Of a stretch of DNA of 13,537 nucleotides, positions 1 through 6,130 are shown one piece after another; position 1 is the first letter of the stretch, and each line of letters begins with the position of its first letter. Made by a program: the position numbers and the translations under genes. Below the pieces are notes generated by a model. The model was not told the DNA's origin and searched no databases. It saw only the letters and a program-made list of their open reading frames with translations. The stretch is from an uncultured Lysobacter sp. (GTDB lineage: Bacteria > Pseudomonadota > Gammaproteobacteria > Xanthomonadales > Xanthomonadaceae): contig CAMLID010000087.1 of NCBI GenBank assembly GCA_946480055.1, forward strand, positions 1-13,537, in the 5' to 3' direction.

Positions 1-498
1 AGCTGGTCGGTGCCGGTGGCGGTGCTGCTGGTGGTGCCGCTGGGCGTGCTCGGCGCGGTGGTGTTCTCGCTGCTGCGCGGCCTGCCCAACGACATCTACT
101 TCAAGATCGGCCTGATCACGGTGATCGGCCTTGCGGCGAAGAACGCGATCCTGATCGTGGAGTTCGCGATCGAGCAGCGCCAGGCCGGCAAGACCCTGCG
201 CGAGGCCACGATCGAAGCCTGCAAGCTGCGTTTCCGCCCGATCCTGATGACCTCGTTCGCCTTCATCATGGGTGTGATCCCGCTGGCGATCTCGTCCGGC
301 GCCGGCGCCAACTCGCGTCACGCGATCGGCACCGGCGTGATCGGCGGCATGATGTTCGCGACCTTCCTGGGCGTGCTGCTGATCCCGGTGTTCTACGTGG
401 TGGTGCGGCGCATCCTGGGCGATAAGCTCGACGAGGCGCCGAAGATCGTCCGTCACGACGATGAGCCGCCGGTGGTTGCGCCCAAGCCGGCGGTCTGA
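1..498 (+). CDS. RND multidrug efflux permease, AcrB/HAE1 type (C-terminal part)
   Basis: This is the last 165 residues of an inner-membrane RND pump, open at the window's left edge. The family exports drugs and other amphiphiles by proton antiport, in a tripartite complex with a periplasmic adaptor and an outer-membrane channel. The visible part matches AcrB from transmembrane helix 9 to the end. Four hydrophobic stretches are seen, at about residues 4-24, 36-58, 77-98 and 109-134 of the fragment. The family-typical [13 protein letters not shown] motif lies in the second, FRPILMTS in the third, and [10 protein letters not shown] closes the last. A short acidic, proline-rich cytoplasmic tail follows. 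The stop codon is at 496-498 and a terminator follows 20 bp later, so this gene ends its operon. The adaptor gene, if present, must lie to the left. Substrate cannot be inferred. Confidence 0.95.
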   Translation, partial: SWSVPVAVLLVVPLGVLGAVVFSLLRGLPNDIYFKIGLITVIGLAAKNAILIVEFAIEQRQAGKTLREATIEACKLRFRPILMTSFAFIMGVIPLAISSGAGANSRHAIGTGVIGGMMFATFLGVLLIPVFYVVVRRILGDKLDEAPKIVRHDDEPPVVAPKPAV

Positions 499-518
499 CA
501 TCTGTCGAGATGTCTGGA

Positions 519-549
519 AAAGGCCCGCTGATTGGCGGGCTTTTTCTTT
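519..549 (+). terminator. Rho-independent terminator after the RND pump gene
   Basis: Stem GCCCGC (523-528), 6-nt loop, GCGGGC (535-540), then TTTTTCTTT (541-549). An A-rich run precedes the stem, so it might also work weakly on the other strand. Confidence 0.9.
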
Positions 550-573
550 GGGGCTGCGGGAGGATTCGCCCTT

Positions 574-828
574 GCTCCGCCTTCTGTCTTTTATGGGAGC
601 TGTGTGAGCCGCGATTGCCAGCCTCTCGGTCGCACCGTTCTCGCTTTGGGGTAGGAGCGGCGCAAGCCACAACCGCGAACCTGGTCTGCTGGCGAAGGTT
701 CCGCTACCGCTCCGCCTTCTGCTTTCTGTGGGAGCGGCGTGAAAGCCGCGATCGTCGGCTACGTGGCCGCGCTTGCTCCGCTCTCGCTTTGCTTTGGGGT
801 AGGAGCGGCGTAAGCCGCGACCGCGAAC
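574..828. repeat. Array of four REP palindromes (GTAG/GTGG type)
   Basis: Four related imperfect palindromes lie in an alternating A-B-A-B order. A copies are at about 592-619 (TATGGGAGC head) and 728-754 (GTGGGAGCGGCG head). B copies are at 651-680 and 799-828, both starting GTAGGAGCGGCG and ending in CCGCGAAC. The core is GGAGCGGCG-(T/C)(G)AA-GCCGCGA, able to form a short stem-loop. The A units share an upstream GCTCCGCCTTCT (574 and 709); the B units share CTTTGGG upstream and GGCGAAGGTT downstream (691 and 839). The repeat period is therefore about 135-148 bp. GTAG/GTGG-headed REPs are known in Xanthomonadaceae and are the substrates of RAYT (TnpA-REP) transposases; no such gene is in this window. 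The first A copy and the first B copy have decayed stems. Confidence 0.8.
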
Positions 829-884
829 TCCGAGGTTCGGCGAAGGTTTCGATTCTTAAGTCAAAGGCTTCCGCCCGCTGCGCG

Positions 885-1040
885 TGCGGGTCACTTTCTC
901 TTGCTAGCCCAAGAGTCCGCCTGGATTCCCTACGGTCAAAAGTAACCAAAGAGAAGGGCTAGCGGGACCAAACCTCTCGCGTGAGTTCGGTGCTGGCGCC
1001 GGGATTTTTCGACGGGACCTCCCTGTCCCTTCGAAAAACG
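885..1040. repeat. Dispersed intergenic element with hairpins
   Basis: Two kinds of complementary sequence are visible. TTCTCTT (896-902) can pair with AAGAGAA (949-955), and GCTAGCCC (903-910) with GGGCTAGC (956-963); the order of arms means both pairs together would be knotted, so they may be alternatives. A separate strong hairpin at 1005-1038 pairs TTTTTCGA (1005-1012) with TCGAAAAA (1031-1038) and GGGAC (1014-1018) with GTCCC (1025-1029) around a 6-nt loop. Its flanking T and A runs could let it terminate transcription in either direction. The AAAGTAACCAAAGAGAAGGGC string (from 938) resembles, from memory, a sequence scattered between genes in Xanthomonadaceae genomes. The outer boundaries are approximate. 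Confidence 0.5.
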
Positions 1041-1107
1041 GCGCATCCTGCGCGCCGCCCTTCGGGTCTGCGGTTGCTCGTCGTAGCGCGGTGCTATGGA
1101 TTTCAAT

Positions 1108-1240
<133 letters not shown>

Positions 1241-1414
1241 CGAGGGCGAGGGCGAGGAGCTGCGAGGTAGGGGCGCTCAAGCGCGCCGTTGCGCGGTATC
1301 GAGTGCCTGCGTCGGCTCTCCAACTTCGAACGGCCACGCCGGATGGAGGCTCCTCGATGCTGCGCATCGCACCCTGCGAGGCTTCGGTTCGCGTCTGGCT
1401 GCCGAGACGCCCAA

Positions 1415-1446
1415 CAAAAAACCCGGTAGCGCGAGCTACCGGGTTT
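1415..1446 (-). terminator. Rho-independent terminator of the phasin gene
   Basis: A perfect 12-bp stem is formed by AAACCCGGTAGC (1419-1430) and GCTACCGGGTTT (1435-1446) around a GCGA loop. Read on the minus strand it is followed by a run of six T (1415-1420), 41 bp after the phasin stop codon. Confidence 0.92.
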
Positions 1447-1487
1447 CGTGTCCGTCGCGGAAACGACGAGGAGAGAGACGTTGCGAA

Positions 1488-1889
1488 TTACTTGGCGGCG
1501 ACCTTGGTCGCGGCCTTGGCGGCCTTCTCGACGTTGGCCTGGGTGGTCTTGGCGGCCGACTCGATCTGCGACTTGGCCAGCTCGCCGATGGCTTCGTTGG
1601 CCTTCAGGGTGCGGCCGAAGACTTCCTGGCCGGTGCTGACGGCGCGCTCGACGTTCTCGCGGGCGATCTGCACGCCCTTCGGCCACAGGGTCTTGAAGCC
1701 TTCCAGATCGCGGGCCTCGGCGGCTTCGCCGAAGAAAGCGAAGGTGGCGTTGACGCGGTCTTCGATCGCGGCCAGCTGCAGGCCGAACACGGCCTCGGCG
1801 TTGTCGAGGGTCAGACGGTTGACCTGAGCGGCCGTGTCAGCGAACTGACGCGTCGCGGCGGCGAACTGCTCGTTGAACTGCTGGTACAT
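1488..1889 (-). CDS. Phasin family protein
   Basis: A 133-residue protein of the Phasin_2 type. Phasins coat polyhydroxyalkanoate granules or act as small amphipathic helical proteins; in bacteria lacking PHA the role is unclear. Nearly the whole chain is predicted helical: an N-terminal MYQQFNEQF start, a central segment with LDNAEAVFGLQLAAIEDR, the typical WPKGVQIARENVE region, and a Lys/Ala-rich tail ending KAAKAATKVAAK that resembles histone H1-like tails. An in-frame extension to 2021 exists. I chose ATG at 1887-1889 because AGGAG lies 8 bp upstream and the family begins this way. The gene is monocistronic, with its own promoter (1947-1975) and terminator (1415-1446). No PHA synthase gene is in the window, so granule binding is inferred from the family only. 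Confidence 0.9.
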   Translation of the reverse strand: MYQQFNEQFAAATRQFADTAAQVNRLTLDNAEAVFGLQLAAIEDRVNATFAFFGEAAEARDLEGFKTLWPKGVQIARENVERAVSTGQEVFGRTLKANEAIGELAKSQIESAAKTTQANVEKAAKAATKVAAK

Positions 1890-1930
1890 GGCGTGCTCCT
1901 GGATTCGTAGGGGCCCGGACGGGGGAATGT

Positions 1931-1977
1931 CCGGATTGTGCGGTGCAGCATAATCCGGCTTTTGTTGCGTTGCAACA
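1931..1977 (-). promoter_or_regulatory. Phasin promoter with two inverted repeats
   Basis: On the minus strand, -35 TTGCAA (1970-1975) and -10 TATGCT (1947-1952) are separated by 17 bp, about 58 bp before the phasin start codon. Two inverted repeats overlap it. TGTTGC/GCAACA (1963-1977, 3-bp spacer) covers the -35. CCGGATT/AATCCGG (1931-1937 and 1952-1958) brackets the -10 and the likely transcription start. Either could be an operator. PhaR-type phasin repressors bind TGC/GCA-rich sites in other bacteria, which the first repeat resembles, but that link is inference. Confidence 0.6.
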
Positions 1978-2048
1978 TCGAGCCGACGAGCGGTTGCCGG
2001 CCGTTCATTCAGCCTTTGCAATCAATGGCTTGCGTAGAAACGGCAAGT

Positions 2049-2077
2049 CCGCCGCGGCCCAGGATCGGCCGCGGCGG
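2049..2077 (-). terminator. Strong hairpin downstream of queD
   Basis: Perfect 11-bp GC stem, CCGCCGCGGCC (2049-2059) and GGCCGCGGCGG (2067-2077), 7-nt loop. It lies 45 bp after the queD stop. There is no T run on the minus strand, so it may be a weak or factor-assisted terminator or a 3'-end stabiliser. Confidence 0.5.
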
Positions 2078-2122
2078 TGACCGCGCGATGACGAAACGGA
2101 GGCTGGCGCCGTCCGCTGGGGC

Positions 2123-2476
2123 TCAGCCGCGGTAGCGGCAGCCCGAGGTGCAGGTCTCGTGGACCACGATCTCGCTGAGCAGCGGCAGCGCCGGCTTCAG
2201 CCGTTCCCAGATCCAGATCGCCAGCCGCTCGCTGGTCGGGTTGTCCAGGCCGGGGATGTCGTTGAGGTAGTGGTGGTCGAGCTGGTCGTACAGCGGCTGG
2301 AACGCCTTTTTGACGTCAGCGAAGTCCATCACCCAGCCGCTGTGCTCGCCGGGCTCGCCGTCCAGGTGCACTTCGACCCGGAACGAATGGCCGTGCAGGC
2401 GCGCGCATTTATGGCCTTCCGGCACGTTCGGCAGCCGGTGCGCGGCTTCCAGGGTAAAGACCTTGAAGATGTTCAT
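2123..2476 (-). CDS. queD: 6-carboxy-5,6,7,8-tetrahydropterin synthase
   Basis: This cytosolic enzyme converts 7,8-dihydroneopterin triphosphate to 6-carboxytetrahydropterin, the second step to preQ0 and queuosine in tRNA. The 117-residue protein follows E. coli QueD almost end to end with a shift of three residues. Zinc ligands are His13 (in EAAHRLP), His28 and His30 (in RLHGHSF). The catalytic residues are Cys24, His68 (in LDHHYLND) and Glu107 (in VHETCTSGC). The NPTSE substrate-binding motif is at 79-83. The C-terminus CRYRG matches the E. coli ending. A TTG start 18 bp upstream is possible, but ATG at 2474-2476 fits the family length; no strong ribosome-binding site is seen. No other queuosine gene is adjacent. 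A tRNA gene lies upstream on the same strand but is separated by a terminator. Confidence 0.97.
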   Translation of the reverse strand: MNIFKVFTLEAAHRLPNVPEGHKCARLHGHSFRVEVHLDGEPGEHSGWVMDFADVKKAFQPLYDQLDHHYLNDIPGLDNPTSERLAIWIWERLKPALPLLSEIVVHETCTSGCRYRG

Positions 2477-2550
2477 GGCGTCATTGTGGGGCAAGGCGTC
2501 GCGGGCGGCGATCCGGCCGGCGGCGAGGGCGGGGAGGGGCGGCGGATACG

Positions 2551-2572
2551 AAAAAGCCCGCTGGCTGCGGGC
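2551..2572 (-). terminator. Rho-independent terminator of the tRNA-Met gene
   Basis: Stem GCCCGC (2556-2561) and GCGGGC (2567-2572), 5-nt loop. On the minus strand a run of five T (2551-2555) follows. It separates tRNA transcription from queD. Confidence 0.85.
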
Positions 2573-2604
2573 TTCGACTGCGGCGCCCGAGGCGTCCGGA
2601 ACGA

Positions 2605-2681
2605 TGGTGGCTATGGGTGGACTCGAACCACCGACCCCAGCATTATGAGTGCTGTGCTCTAACCGGCTGAGCTACATAGCC
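2605..2681 (-). tRNA. tRNA-Met (CAT), elongator type
   Basis: A 77-nt cloverleaf with CCA encoded (2605-2607). The acceptor stem is GGCTATG/CATAGCC. The D arm contains AGCTCAG...GGTTAGAGC. The anticodon stem CAGCA/TGCTG encloses loop CTCATAA (anticodon CAT), and the T arm is GGTGG-TTCGAGT-CCACC. The acceptor stem and overall sequence resemble E. coli elongator tRNA-Met. The lysidine-modified tRNA-Ile2 also has a CAT anticodon, but its acceptor stem is GC-rich and differs, so Met is preferred. Confidence 0.93.
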
Positions 2682-2695
2682 ACGGGGAACCGCGA

Positions 2696-2724
2696 ATTAT
2701 TCATGCCGGGACGGGTGCCGTCAA
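2696..2724 (-). promoter_or_regulatory. Promoter of the tRNA-Met gene
   Basis: On the minus strand, -35 TTGACG (2719-2724) and -10 AATAAT (2696-2701) have a 17-bp spacer. The -10 ends 14 bp before the mature tRNA 5' end. The stretch around the -10 is a conspicuous AT island in GC-rich DNA. A GC-rich segment between the -10 and the tRNA could be a stringent-type discriminator. Confidence 0.7.
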
Positions 2725-2796
2725 TCGTCCCGGGCCGGCTTGTCGTCGGGCAAGGCCCGTGGCAGAGTCGGTCGCAGTGAATTTGGAGTCCGCATC

Positions 2797-3411
2797 GTGA
2801 TCGATCCGGACGGTTACAGGCCCAATGTCGGCATCGTGCTGATGCACCCGGACGGCCGCCTGTTCTGGGCCCGACGCGTGCATCGCGACGGTTGGCAGTT
2901 CCCGCAGGGCGGGATGAACACCGACGAGACGCCGATCGAGGCGATGTACCGCGAGCTGCGCGAAGAGACCGGTCTGCTGCCGCAGCACGTCGAAGTGCTG
3001 GGCGCGACCCCGGGCTGGCTGCGTTATCGCCTGCCGCAGCGGGCGATCCGCCGCAACGACCGCCTGGTCTGCATCGGCCAGAAGCAGGTCTGGTTCCTGC
3101 TGCGCCTGACCGGCGCGGAGTCCGACCTGCGCCTGGACCTGACCGAGAAGCCCGAGTTCGACCACTGGCGCTGGGTCGATTTCTGGTACCCGGTCGAGCA
3201 CGTGGTGGTGTTCAAACGTGGCGTCTATGCCAGCGCCCTGCGCCATCTGGCCCCGTTCGCGCGCAGCATCGCCGGCGTCCAGGCGGTGCCGGCGCCCGGT
3301 CCGGACCCCCGCGCCCAGGACCGCTCGGCCCTCGTCCGCAACCGCCAGCGGCCACGCGCCCGGCAACCCGGGATGAACGCCCGCGGCGGCCAGGACCCGC
3401 CCACGAATTGA
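2797..3411 (+). CDS. rppH: RNA pyrophosphohydrolase (Nudix)
   Basis: RppH removes pyrophosphate from the 5' triphosphate end of mRNA, which starts RNase E-dependent decay. The 204-residue protein begins with the family signature [14 protein letters not shown]. The Nudix box spans residues 38-60 ([23 protein letters not shown]) with catalytic Glu53, Glu56 and Glu57, the same numbering as E. coli RppH. QKQVWFLL and the [18 protein letters not shown] segment are also family-typical. Residues from about 165 to the end are a Pro/Arg-rich, probably disordered tail longer than in E. coli, as in other Xanthomonadaceae. The open frame continues upstream to 2740. GTG at 2797-2799 is chosen because GGAG sits 8 bp before it and the family starts there. 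It is transcribed divergently from the tRNA gene. The stop codon overlaps a probable Fur box serving the next gene. Confidence 0.96.
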   Translation: MIDPDGYRPNVGIVLMHPDGRLFWARRVHRDGWQFPQGGMNTDETPIEAMYRELREETGLLPQHVEVLGATPGWLRYRLPQRAIRRNDRLVCIGQKQVWFLLRLTGAESDLRLDLTEKPEFDHWRWVDFWYPVEHVVVFKRGVYASALRHLAPFARSIAGVQAVPAPGPDPRAQDRSALVRNRQRPRARQPGMNARGGQDPPTN

Positions 3412-3425
3412 CAATCATTCGCATT
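3406..3425 (+). promoter_or_regulatory. Probable Fur box and -35 for bfd
   Basis: The AATTGACAATCATTCGCATT stretch matches the classic Fur-box pattern built from NATAAT-like hexamers around AATCATT. It overlaps the rppH stop codon and contains a perfect -35 TTGACA (3408-3413). The -10, expected near 3431-3436, is poor (CGAAAT). Fur binding here would repress bfd when iron is plentiful, as is known for bfd in other bacteria. The call is by eye only. Confidence 0.55.
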
Positions 3426-3478
3426 GGTGGCGAAATGGGCTCGCAGCCAGCCCGGCTGCTTGCCCGCCCAACGCCACC

Positions 3479-3682
3479 GTGTACGTCTGCATCTGCAACG
3501 GAGTCACCGAACGCGACATCCTCCAGGCCGCCGAGGCCGGTTGCCGCAGCGTGCCCGAACTGACCATGCGGACCGGCGCCGGCGCCAATTGCGGCAGCTG
3601 CCTGGACATGGCCGCCGAACTGCTCGATCGCGCGCGCTCCTATCGCGACTTGCCCCTGCCGGTATTGCAGCAGGCTGCCTGA
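3479..3682 (+). CDS. bfd: Bacterioferritin-associated ferredoxin
   Basis: A 67-residue [2Fe-2S] protein. In characterised species Bfd binds bacterioferritin and passes electrons to its haem, reducing the stored ferric core so iron can leave. The four cluster cysteines are in the family arrangement: Cys4 and Cys6 in YVCICNGVT, Cys38 and Cys41 in ANCGSCL. The helical TERDILQAAEAG segment is typical of the Fer2_BFD fold. The start is GTG at 3479-3481, immediately before the conserved YVC; no good ribosome-binding site is visible, so translation may be weak. It stands 67 bp after rppH and 141 bp before bfr, on the same strand, with a probable Fur box upstream. Confidence 0.94.
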   Translation: MYVCICNGVTERDILQAAEAGCRSVPELTMRTGAGANCGSCLDMAAELLDRARSYRDLPLPVLQQAA

Positions 3683-3823
3683 CCCTGCGCGAGCGCGTCC
3701 CAGCGCCCGCCGCCCCGCCTTCCCGATCCGGCCTCGCCCGCGCGAAATGCACTCGATTCGCGTTCCGTCACCGTGTGCGCGAAAGGTCTAGAGTGCCGCC
3801 ATTGCAACTGCCGGAGCACGGCC

Positions 3824-4294
3824 ATGAAAGGCGACGCCAAGGTCATCGAATTCCTCAACAAGGCGCTCTATAACGAGCTGACCGCGATCAACCAGTACTT
3901 CCTGCACGCCAAGATGCTGAAGAACTGGGGCCTGAAGGAACTCGCCGAGCACGAGTACAAGGAATCGATCGACGAGATGAAGCACGCCGACAAGCTCGCC
4001 GAACGGATCCTCTTCCTCGACGGCCTGCCGAACTTCCAGGCGCTGGGCAAGCTGCGCATCGGCGAGAACCCGCGCGAGCTGCTGAACTGCGACCTGGCGC
4101 TGGAACTGGAAGCACTGCCGGTGCTGCGCGACGGCATCAAGCACGCCGAAGCCGTCGGCGACTACGTCAGCCGCCAGCTGTTCGCCGACATCCTCGACTC
4201 CGAGGAAGAGCACATCGACTGGATCGAAACCCAGCTCGCGCTGATCGATCGCCTGGGCGAGCAGAACTACCTGCTGACCAAGATCGAAGAGTAA
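3824..4294 (+). CDS. bfr: Bacterioferritin
   Basis: Haem-containing ferritin that oxidises ferrous iron and stores it as a mineral in a 24-subunit cytosolic shell. The 156-residue chain has every ferroxidase-centre ligand at the standard positions: Glu18, Glu51, His54, Glu94, Glu127 and His130. The haem ligand Met52 is also present, so this is a catalytically complete haem-binding type. ATG at 3824-3826 has GGAG 8 bp upstream; an in-frame upstream extension from 3773 is not family-like. TAGAGT at 3789-3794 is a possible -10 giving bfr its own transcript, but the -35 is not clear. The adjacent bfd is its electron donor partner. A terminator follows. Confidence 0.98.
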   Translation: MKGDAKVIEFLNKALYNELTAINQYFLHAKMLKNWGLKELAEHEYKESIDEMKHADKLAERILFLDGLPNFQALGKLRIGENPRELLNCDLALELEALPVLRDGIKHAEAVGDYVSRQLFADILDSEEEHIDWIETQLALIDRLGEQNYLLTKIEE

Positions 4295-4300
4295 GGCGCC

Positions 4301-4405
4301 GGCCCGCCTCGGCGGGCCACCGGATCCAGCCAGCCATCGGACGCGCAGCGCGCGATTCGTCGCCAGCCAGACATGAAGGCCACCGGTTTCGCCGGTGGTT
4401 TTTTT
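4301..4405 (+). terminator. Hairpin plus Rho-independent terminator after bfr
   Basis: A first GC hairpin lies 6 bp after the bfr stop (GGCCCGC 4301-4307 with GCGGGCC 4312-4318) and has no T run. The real terminator is at 4380-4405: stem CCACCGG (4380-4386) and CCGGTGG (4392-4398) followed by seven T. The opposing membrane-protein gene ends at 4490, so this also guards against convergent read-through. Confidence 0.85.
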
Positions 4406-4489
4406 CTTGCGCGAAGGCGTAAGTGCGCTCAAGCGCCCCCTGCCTTGCGGTCGGGTCCTTGCGAGCGGGAGCGGCGGGAAGTTGCGGAG

Positions 4490-5143
4490 CTAACGAAGCA
4501 CGATCAGCAGCACGCCGGTGACGGCTTGCATCGCCGTCCATGCATGGCGCGGCGCGGCACCGCTCAACAGGCCGGGATGCAGCGCGAGACCGCGACATAC
4601 CCCGGTGGCGATGGCGCCCGTCGTGACCAGCATCGCGGCCAGGTGGACGGCGATGGCCGCCAAGGCCAACACTACGGAGCCGGAAGCGGTGATCTCGCGT
4701 GCCGGCGTGTCGCTCATGCACAGCGGCACCAGGGCGGGGACGAGCATCAGTCCTGCGCCGTGAGCCGTGGCCATCAGGCAGGACCACAGCGCGATGCCGG
4801 CGTGATCGGTGCGCGCGTGGATGCGAGTGCTGACGACGCGATGATCTGCTGTGTGCCGCCCGGTGTCGCGTAGCCAGCGGTACGCCGCCACCAGGACGAG
4901 CAGGGCGCCGGCCAGGCATTGGACGCGCGAGCGGTCCATCAGTATGCCCTGCGTAACCGCGAACACCACGAGCGCAATCGATGCCGTATGTCCCACCGCG
5001 ATCGGCAGCAACGCACGGCGTGCCTGGGCGCCGTCGCGCGCACGCACGCCGCAGGCGGCGGCAAACATCCAGCCGCTCGCCGGGCTCGCCCCGTGCAGGG
5101 CGCCGAGCCCGGCGATGGTCAGCAACGGCCACACGATGTCCAT
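4490..5143 (-). CDS. Six-helix membrane protein, distant NicO/UreH-like
   Basis: A 217-residue integral membrane protein with about six hydrophobic segments, near residues 4-28, 44-68, 78-92, 115-141, 153-181 and 201-216. The first segment contains LGALHGASPASGW and the fourth MATAHGAGLMLVP, so HG motifs recur in the two halves. This two-times-three-helix layout with histidines is reminiscent of the NicO/RcnA/UreH metal-transporter group and the wider LysE-like superfamily. The canonical nickel motif (HX4DH) is absent. LLPIAVGHTASIA in helix 2 adds a further conserved-looking His. The start ATG at 5141-5143 has a GGGGA-like site upstream. It is the last gene of the cluster, 27 bp after the DUF899 gene. 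I do not know its substrate; metal or small anion transport is only a guess. Confidence 0.8.
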   Translation of the reverse strand: MDIVWPLLTIAGLGALHGASPASGWMFAAACGVRARDGAQARRALLPIAVGHTASIALVVFAVTQGILMDRSRVQCLAGALLVLVAAYRWLRDTGRHTADHRVVSTRIHARTDHAGIALWSCLMATAHGAGLMLVPALVPLCMSDTPAREITASGSVVLALAAIAVHLAAMLVTTGAIATGVCRGLALHPGLLSGAAPRHAWTAMQAVTGVLLIVLR

Positions 5144-5170
5144 GACGCGTCCCCGGCGGCCGTGGCGGGC

Positions 5171-5950
5171 TCAGGCCTTCGAGCCGCAGCACGCGGCGGC
5201 GGCCGGCGCCTTCGCGGCGGCCTCGTAGCGATCGTGATGGCGCACCCAGGCCATCGGGTAGTCCATGCCGTCCTCGTCTCGGCCCTTGGGCGTGAGTTCG
5301 AGCAGGTTGTAGGTGTGCATCATCACTTCCACGCCGCGGCCGTAGCGCGAGTAGGTGTGGAAGACTTCGCCGGCGTCGTCGCGATAGAAGACGCTGATCC
5401 CGGGTGCTTCCTCGTGCGGGAACGGCTGGCGGACGTAGTTGTAGTCGACCTTGCCGCTGGACATCTCGTCCTGATTGAAGTTGACGCCGAAGTCGTGGTT
5501 GAAGTCGCTGCCGTACGAGGACACCCAGTTGAAGTGCCAGCCCATGCGCTCGCGGAAGCGCTGGATATCGGCCAGCGGAGCGCGCGAGACGGCGATCAGG
5601 GTCAGGTCTCGCTGGGCGAGGTGGAGGTTGGCGCCGTCGTTGTGGTCGGCCATGTAGGAGCAGCTCTTGCAGCCCTGCTCCCAGCCCGGCGCGAACATGA
5701 AGTGCTGCACCATCAACTGGCTGCGGCCCTCGAACAGATCGGCGAGGCGGCGCGGGCCGTCCGGCGTATCGAAGACGTAATCCTTCTCGACCCGCACCCA
5801 CGGCAGTGCGCGGCGCTCGCGCGCGATCTGGTCCTGCAGGCGGGTGAGTTCCTTCTCGTGCGCCAGCAGCGTCTTGCGCGCGGCGAGCCAGCGGTCCCTG
5901 GATACGACGGGATGATCGACGGCGTTGGTTTCGGCAATCGCGGTATTCAT
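5171..5950 (-). CDS. DUF899 family thioredoxin-like protein
   Basis: A 259-residue cytosolic protein of the DUF899 family, which has a predicted thioredoxin-like fold and no established reaction. An N-terminal helical segment (about 17-48) precedes the core. The family-defining stretch FAPGWEQGCKSCSYMADHNDG is at about 86-106 and gives a Cys94-X2-Cys97 pair at the usual thioredoxin position. Further family features are GWHFNWVSSYGSDFNHDFGV (about 137-156) and WVRHHDRY near the end. The C-terminus is an Ala-rich linker ending CCGSKA, a second vicinal cysteine pair (254-255) that could bind metal or exchange disulfides. ATG at 5948-5950 is preferred over an upstream frame start because GAGGAG lies just before it. 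The membrane protein follows after 27 bp; the beta-propeller gene lies 180 bp upstream. Confidence 0.92.
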   Translation of the reverse strand: MNTAIAETNAVDHPVVSRDRWLAARKTLLAHEKELTRLQDQIARERRALPWVRVEKDYVFDTPDGPRRLADLFEGRSQLMVQHFMFAPGWEQGCKSCSYMADHNDGANLHLAQRDLTLIAVSRAPLADIQRFRERMGWHFNWVSSYGSDFNHDFGVNFNQDEMSSGKVDYNYVRQPFPHEEAPGISVFYRDDAGEVFHTYSRYGRGVEVMMHTYNLLELTPKGRDEDGMDYPMAWVRHHDRYEAAAKAPAAAACCGSKA

Positions 5951-5991
5951 GGGTTGCTCCTCGGCCCGGTGGGCCATGCGGGGGTGTGGTT

Positions 5992-6027
5992 CGGGCAAGG
6001 CTTGCCCGTCTCCGGTCGCAAGACCGG
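5992..6027 (-). promoter_or_regulatory. Paired hairpins in the propeller-DUF899 spacer
   Basis: Two hairpins sit 40-80 bp before the DUF899 start: CGGGCAA/TTGCCCG (5992-6008) and CCGGTC/GACCGG (6012-6027, 4-nt loop). No T run follows on the minus strand. They could tune expression between the two halves of the cluster by attenuation or RNA processing. No convincing promoter is visible in the 180-bp gap. Confidence 0.35.
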
Positions 6028-6130
6028 AAGGGGGAGGGAGTGGCAGGGTCTGTTTCGAGCCCGTGTGGCGGGCTGGCCGCGTCAGTGCATCAGCCGTTGC
6101 GGAGAAGGGCGGCCCGAGTCGGGGTGGCGC

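Noticed and set aside
510..962. Plus-strand open frame across the REP array
   Set aside because: It begins inside the pump terminator and is made of translated REP palindromes.
2123..2494. Longer QueD starting at TTG 2492-2494
   Set aside because: The ATG at 2474-2476 fits the family N-terminus; the TTG form adds residues with no family match and has no ribosome-binding site.
2605..2681. tRNA-Ile2 (lysidine-modified CAT)
   Set aside because: The acceptor stem GGCTATG/CATAGCC and overall sequence match elongator tRNA-Met better than the GC-rich Ile2 acceptor stem.
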